Below are positions 61,940 to 64,000 of a DNA stretch of 64,000 nucleotides, one piece after another (the stretch's first letter is position 1; every line of letters starts with the position of its first letter). The notes under the pieces were generated by a model. The model worked only from the letters and a program-made list of their open reading frames with translations, ran no database searches and was not told where the DNA came from. Source of the DNA: Caldilineaceae bacterium SB0664_bin_27 (GTDB lineage: Bacteria; Chloroflexota; Anaerolineae; Caldilineales; Caldilineaceae); assembly GCA_009838625.1 (NCBI GenBank), contig VXRG01000137.1:1-64000 (forward strand). The letters are read 5' to 3'. A program made the position numbers and the translations under genes.

Positions 61940-63045
61940 CACGCCTCCCAGTCATCAGCGTCATCTTCCCAGTTTTCGAGAGATTCATCAAACAGCGGAA
62001 TTCCCTGGCCATCTCCGTAAAAGAGGGCCTCTTCCAGGGCCTGCTCAGCCGTTTTGGCTTCATCGGAGTCTTCGCTGGCGCTCATGGCATTCAGCATCTC
62101 TTTTGCCCGCCTTCCGCCCAGCCTGCCTAATGCGAAAATCGAGGCCAGCCGCACTGCTTTGCTCTCGTCTGACAGCAGTTCGACAAGGTCTTCAAGCGCG
62201 TCTCGGGCCTCCAGCTCGCCGCAGGCTCGCGCCGCGGCCGCCCGCATTTCCGTGTCAGGGCTGCCGAGCTCGGCCTGTGCGGTAGAACGCCAGCGCACGT
62301 CTGCGCTGCGCCCCATCGCCCGCAGTGCGGCGATTCGCATCTCATCATCGTGGGAATAGTAACAGTCTTCGATCAGCTCTCGAATGCCCATTTCCCCTGA
62401 AAAAGCGATGCTCTCCAGCGCGTGGGCCTGTACTGTGAGCGGTTCCATTTCGGCATGCAGAATCGCCAACAGCGCGTCCTCGGCGCGCATGGCCAGAGCC
62501 GGTGAGAGCTCGTCCAACTCACCGGCCAGCACGAACGCGCCCAGTGCTTCGGCCGCGGCCGCGCGGACGGCGTCGTGGGGATCGTTATTGAGAATGTGGA
62601 CCAGGGGACCGACAAGATCTGCTTCTCTGTCTTCCCACAACCCGCGGATGGCGAGAATCCGCACGTCGGGTAGAGGGTCCTTCAGTGCCAGCCGCAGCAG
62701 CCTGCCCAGTTGCAAGTGTAAATTGACGGCGCTCTCCTCCACGAGCGAATGCACAATATGCAGCCTGCAGGTGTCACTGAGGGTTCCCCAGGCCACCTGC
62801 ACGCGGCTCATGTCGGCCAGGCTCAAGTCGGAGAGAACGATCAGTTCCTGCTTACCCGGTAGAACGTCGTCTTCCCGCAGTTGGGCCAACAATACCTCGA
62901 CTGACTTGGCCGGCTTTGGTTGCGTCTGCGCGTCGCCGTCGGCTGCGACAGTTTCCGTCACTTGCTGCCTCACATACGATGAGTGCATTTTGCCTGAATT
63001 TGGATGTTCACTGCCTGCACTGGTTGGTTGCATTATAAACGACAT
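61936..63045 (-). CDS. HEAT-repeat protein
   Basis: Repeats such as DPLPDVRILAIRGLWEDREADLVGPLVHILNNDPHDAVRAAAAEALGAF and DESKAVRLASIFALGRLGG; start approximate. Confidence 0.78.
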   Translation of the reverse strand: MSFIMQPTSAGSEHPNSGKMHSSYVRQQVTETVAADGDAQTQPKPAKSVEVLLAQLREDDVLPGKQELIVLSDLSLADMSRVQVAWGTLSDTCRLHIVHSLVEESAVNLHLQLGRLLRLALKDPLPDVRILAIRGLWEDREADLVGPLVHILNNDPHDAVRAAAAEALGAFVLAGELDELSPALAMRAEDALLAILHAEMEPLTVQAHALESIAFSGEMGIRELIEDCYYSHDDEMRIAALRAMGRSADVRWRSTAQAELGSPDTEMRAAAARACGELEARDALEDLVELLSDESKAVRLASIFALGRLGGRRAKEMLNAMSASEDSDEAKTAEQALEEALFYGDGQGIPLFDESLENWEDDADDWEAW

Positions 63046-63095
63046 TCCCACTGTCGCCAGATGAAAACCGCGTTTCGGCTTACAGCCGCGCAAGG

Positions 63096-64000
63096 CTACC
63101 CGGCAGGTGTTGCCGTTGGCGTCGGGGTGGCTTGCAGTATTCCCGGTAACACGATTTTGTCTCCTATCTGCAGGTTCGTAGAATCCCCGAGGGTGAGATT
63201 GTTTGCCCTGAGCAGCTCATCTTGCGGTATGTCAAATCGATTTGCGATTCCGACGATAGTATCGCCCGCTCTGATTGTGTAGGTCAGCCACGCAGGGGTG
63301 GGGTTGAGAGTCGGAGTTGGTGTTACCGTCGCCGTTTCAGTCAGGGCCGGCAACGGTGGAAATGGAGGAGACGGCGTTTCTGTTTCTTCGACCGCCGCCG
63401 CGGTCGCAGTCGGCGCTTCTTCGATGGGTGTCGGTGTTTCAACTGGGGCCTCAGTTGGCGGGACTGCCGTGTCAGCTGGTACGGATTCGGCCTGGGCCCC
63501 GTCAGTCGTTGTATCGGTTCCCTCCGGCGTCGGGGTCGGCGTCAAGTCCGCAACAGCTGCCGGCGCTGCTTCGGAGCCGGACGACTCATCCGGCTGTCCG
63601 GGTCCGCTCTGAACGACCGCGGGCGCCAGGCTCTCGCGCGCGAGCCGAACTGTCGGTTCGCTGTCTGAAGAGGCCGGAGTGATCACAAAGTTCGGGAGCA
63701 AGGATAAGTTCCCATTTTCCTGAAGGAAAGAAGGCATTCCGCGGGCTATGAGAACAATGGCCAGCACACCGACGAGCAGCGCCGGTACGCCAATTGTGAG
63801 CAGTCGTGATGGCGCAGCCTGTAGATTGCGTCCACAACTGGGGCAGATTACATGGTCTGTTGTGGCGTGCTTTCCGCAGCGGAGGCACCGTACCCTGGTG
63901 ACACGCGGGGCCAGGCGAGTTCCACACTCTGCGCAAACGGTCTGATTATGCAAGACGACGGTATAGCAGGCGGGGCAGCGCTTTGCACCCCAGGAAGGGA
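63096..64000 (-). CDS. zinc-ribbon / TM / LysM-domain protein, N-terminus beyond right window edge
   Basis: LysM YTIRAGDTIVGIANRFDIPQDELLRANNL; frame stays open to 64000 and adds WGAKRCPACYTVV, pairing with CAECG and CLRCG..CPSCG. Confidence 0.8.
   Translation of the reverse strand, partial: PSWGAKRCPACYTVVLHNQTVCAECGTRLAPRVTRVRCLRCGKHATTDHVICPSCGRNLQAAPSRLLTIGVPALLVGVLAIVLIARGMPSFLQENGNLSLLPNFVITPASSDSEPTVRLARESLAPAVVQSGPGQPDESSGSEAAPAAVADLTPTPTPEGTDTTTDGAQAESVPADTAVPPTEAPVETPTPIEEAPTATAAAVEETETPSPPFPPLPALTETATVTPTPTLNPTPAWLTYTIRAGDTIVGIANRFDIPQDELLRANNLTLGDSTNLQIGDKIVLPGILQATPTPTATPAG

Overview
This 64 kb window is GC-rich bacterial chromosome. Coding style (Tat/lipobox solute-binding proteins, Pro/Thr-rich LysM proteins, a PBP with Ig-like tail) suggests a Chloroflexota/Anaerolineae-like organism; this is inference, not tested. 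About 50 credible CDSs are seen. The left half (1-34 kb) is a carbohydrate/acid-sugar catabolic region. It holds three ABC-type uptake operons (two family-1 sugar type, one Dpp/Opp type, none with a local ATPase), four Asp-box sialidase-like proteins, a large TIM-barrel-like putative glycosidase, ribokinase, two D-2-hydroxyacid dehydrogenases, HpcH/HpaI aldolase, amidohydrolase, epimerases, SDR, Gfo/Idh/MocA and M24 peptidase. The right half has housekeeping genes (gcvT, UbiE/MenG-like, class A PBP, surE, acyl-CoA dehydrogenase, etfBA, thrC, trmB) and a tight minus-strand envelope-like operon running off the right edge. The most unusual locus is 36.4-41.1 kb. There, an HTCS-like sensor (Reg_prop beta-propeller repeats, Y_Y_Y-like segment, one TM helix) ends in a P-loop STAND/AAA-type ATPase instead of a histidine kinase, and is followed by a second soluble P-loop ATPase with a winged-helix-like tail. 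Other notable signals are near-consensus sigma70-type promoters, large RNA hairpins between binding-protein and permease genes in both sugar ABC operons, and a structured leader ending in an intrinsic terminator ahead of the acyl-CoA dehydrogenase. No tRNA, rRNA, CRISPR or transposase was recognised.
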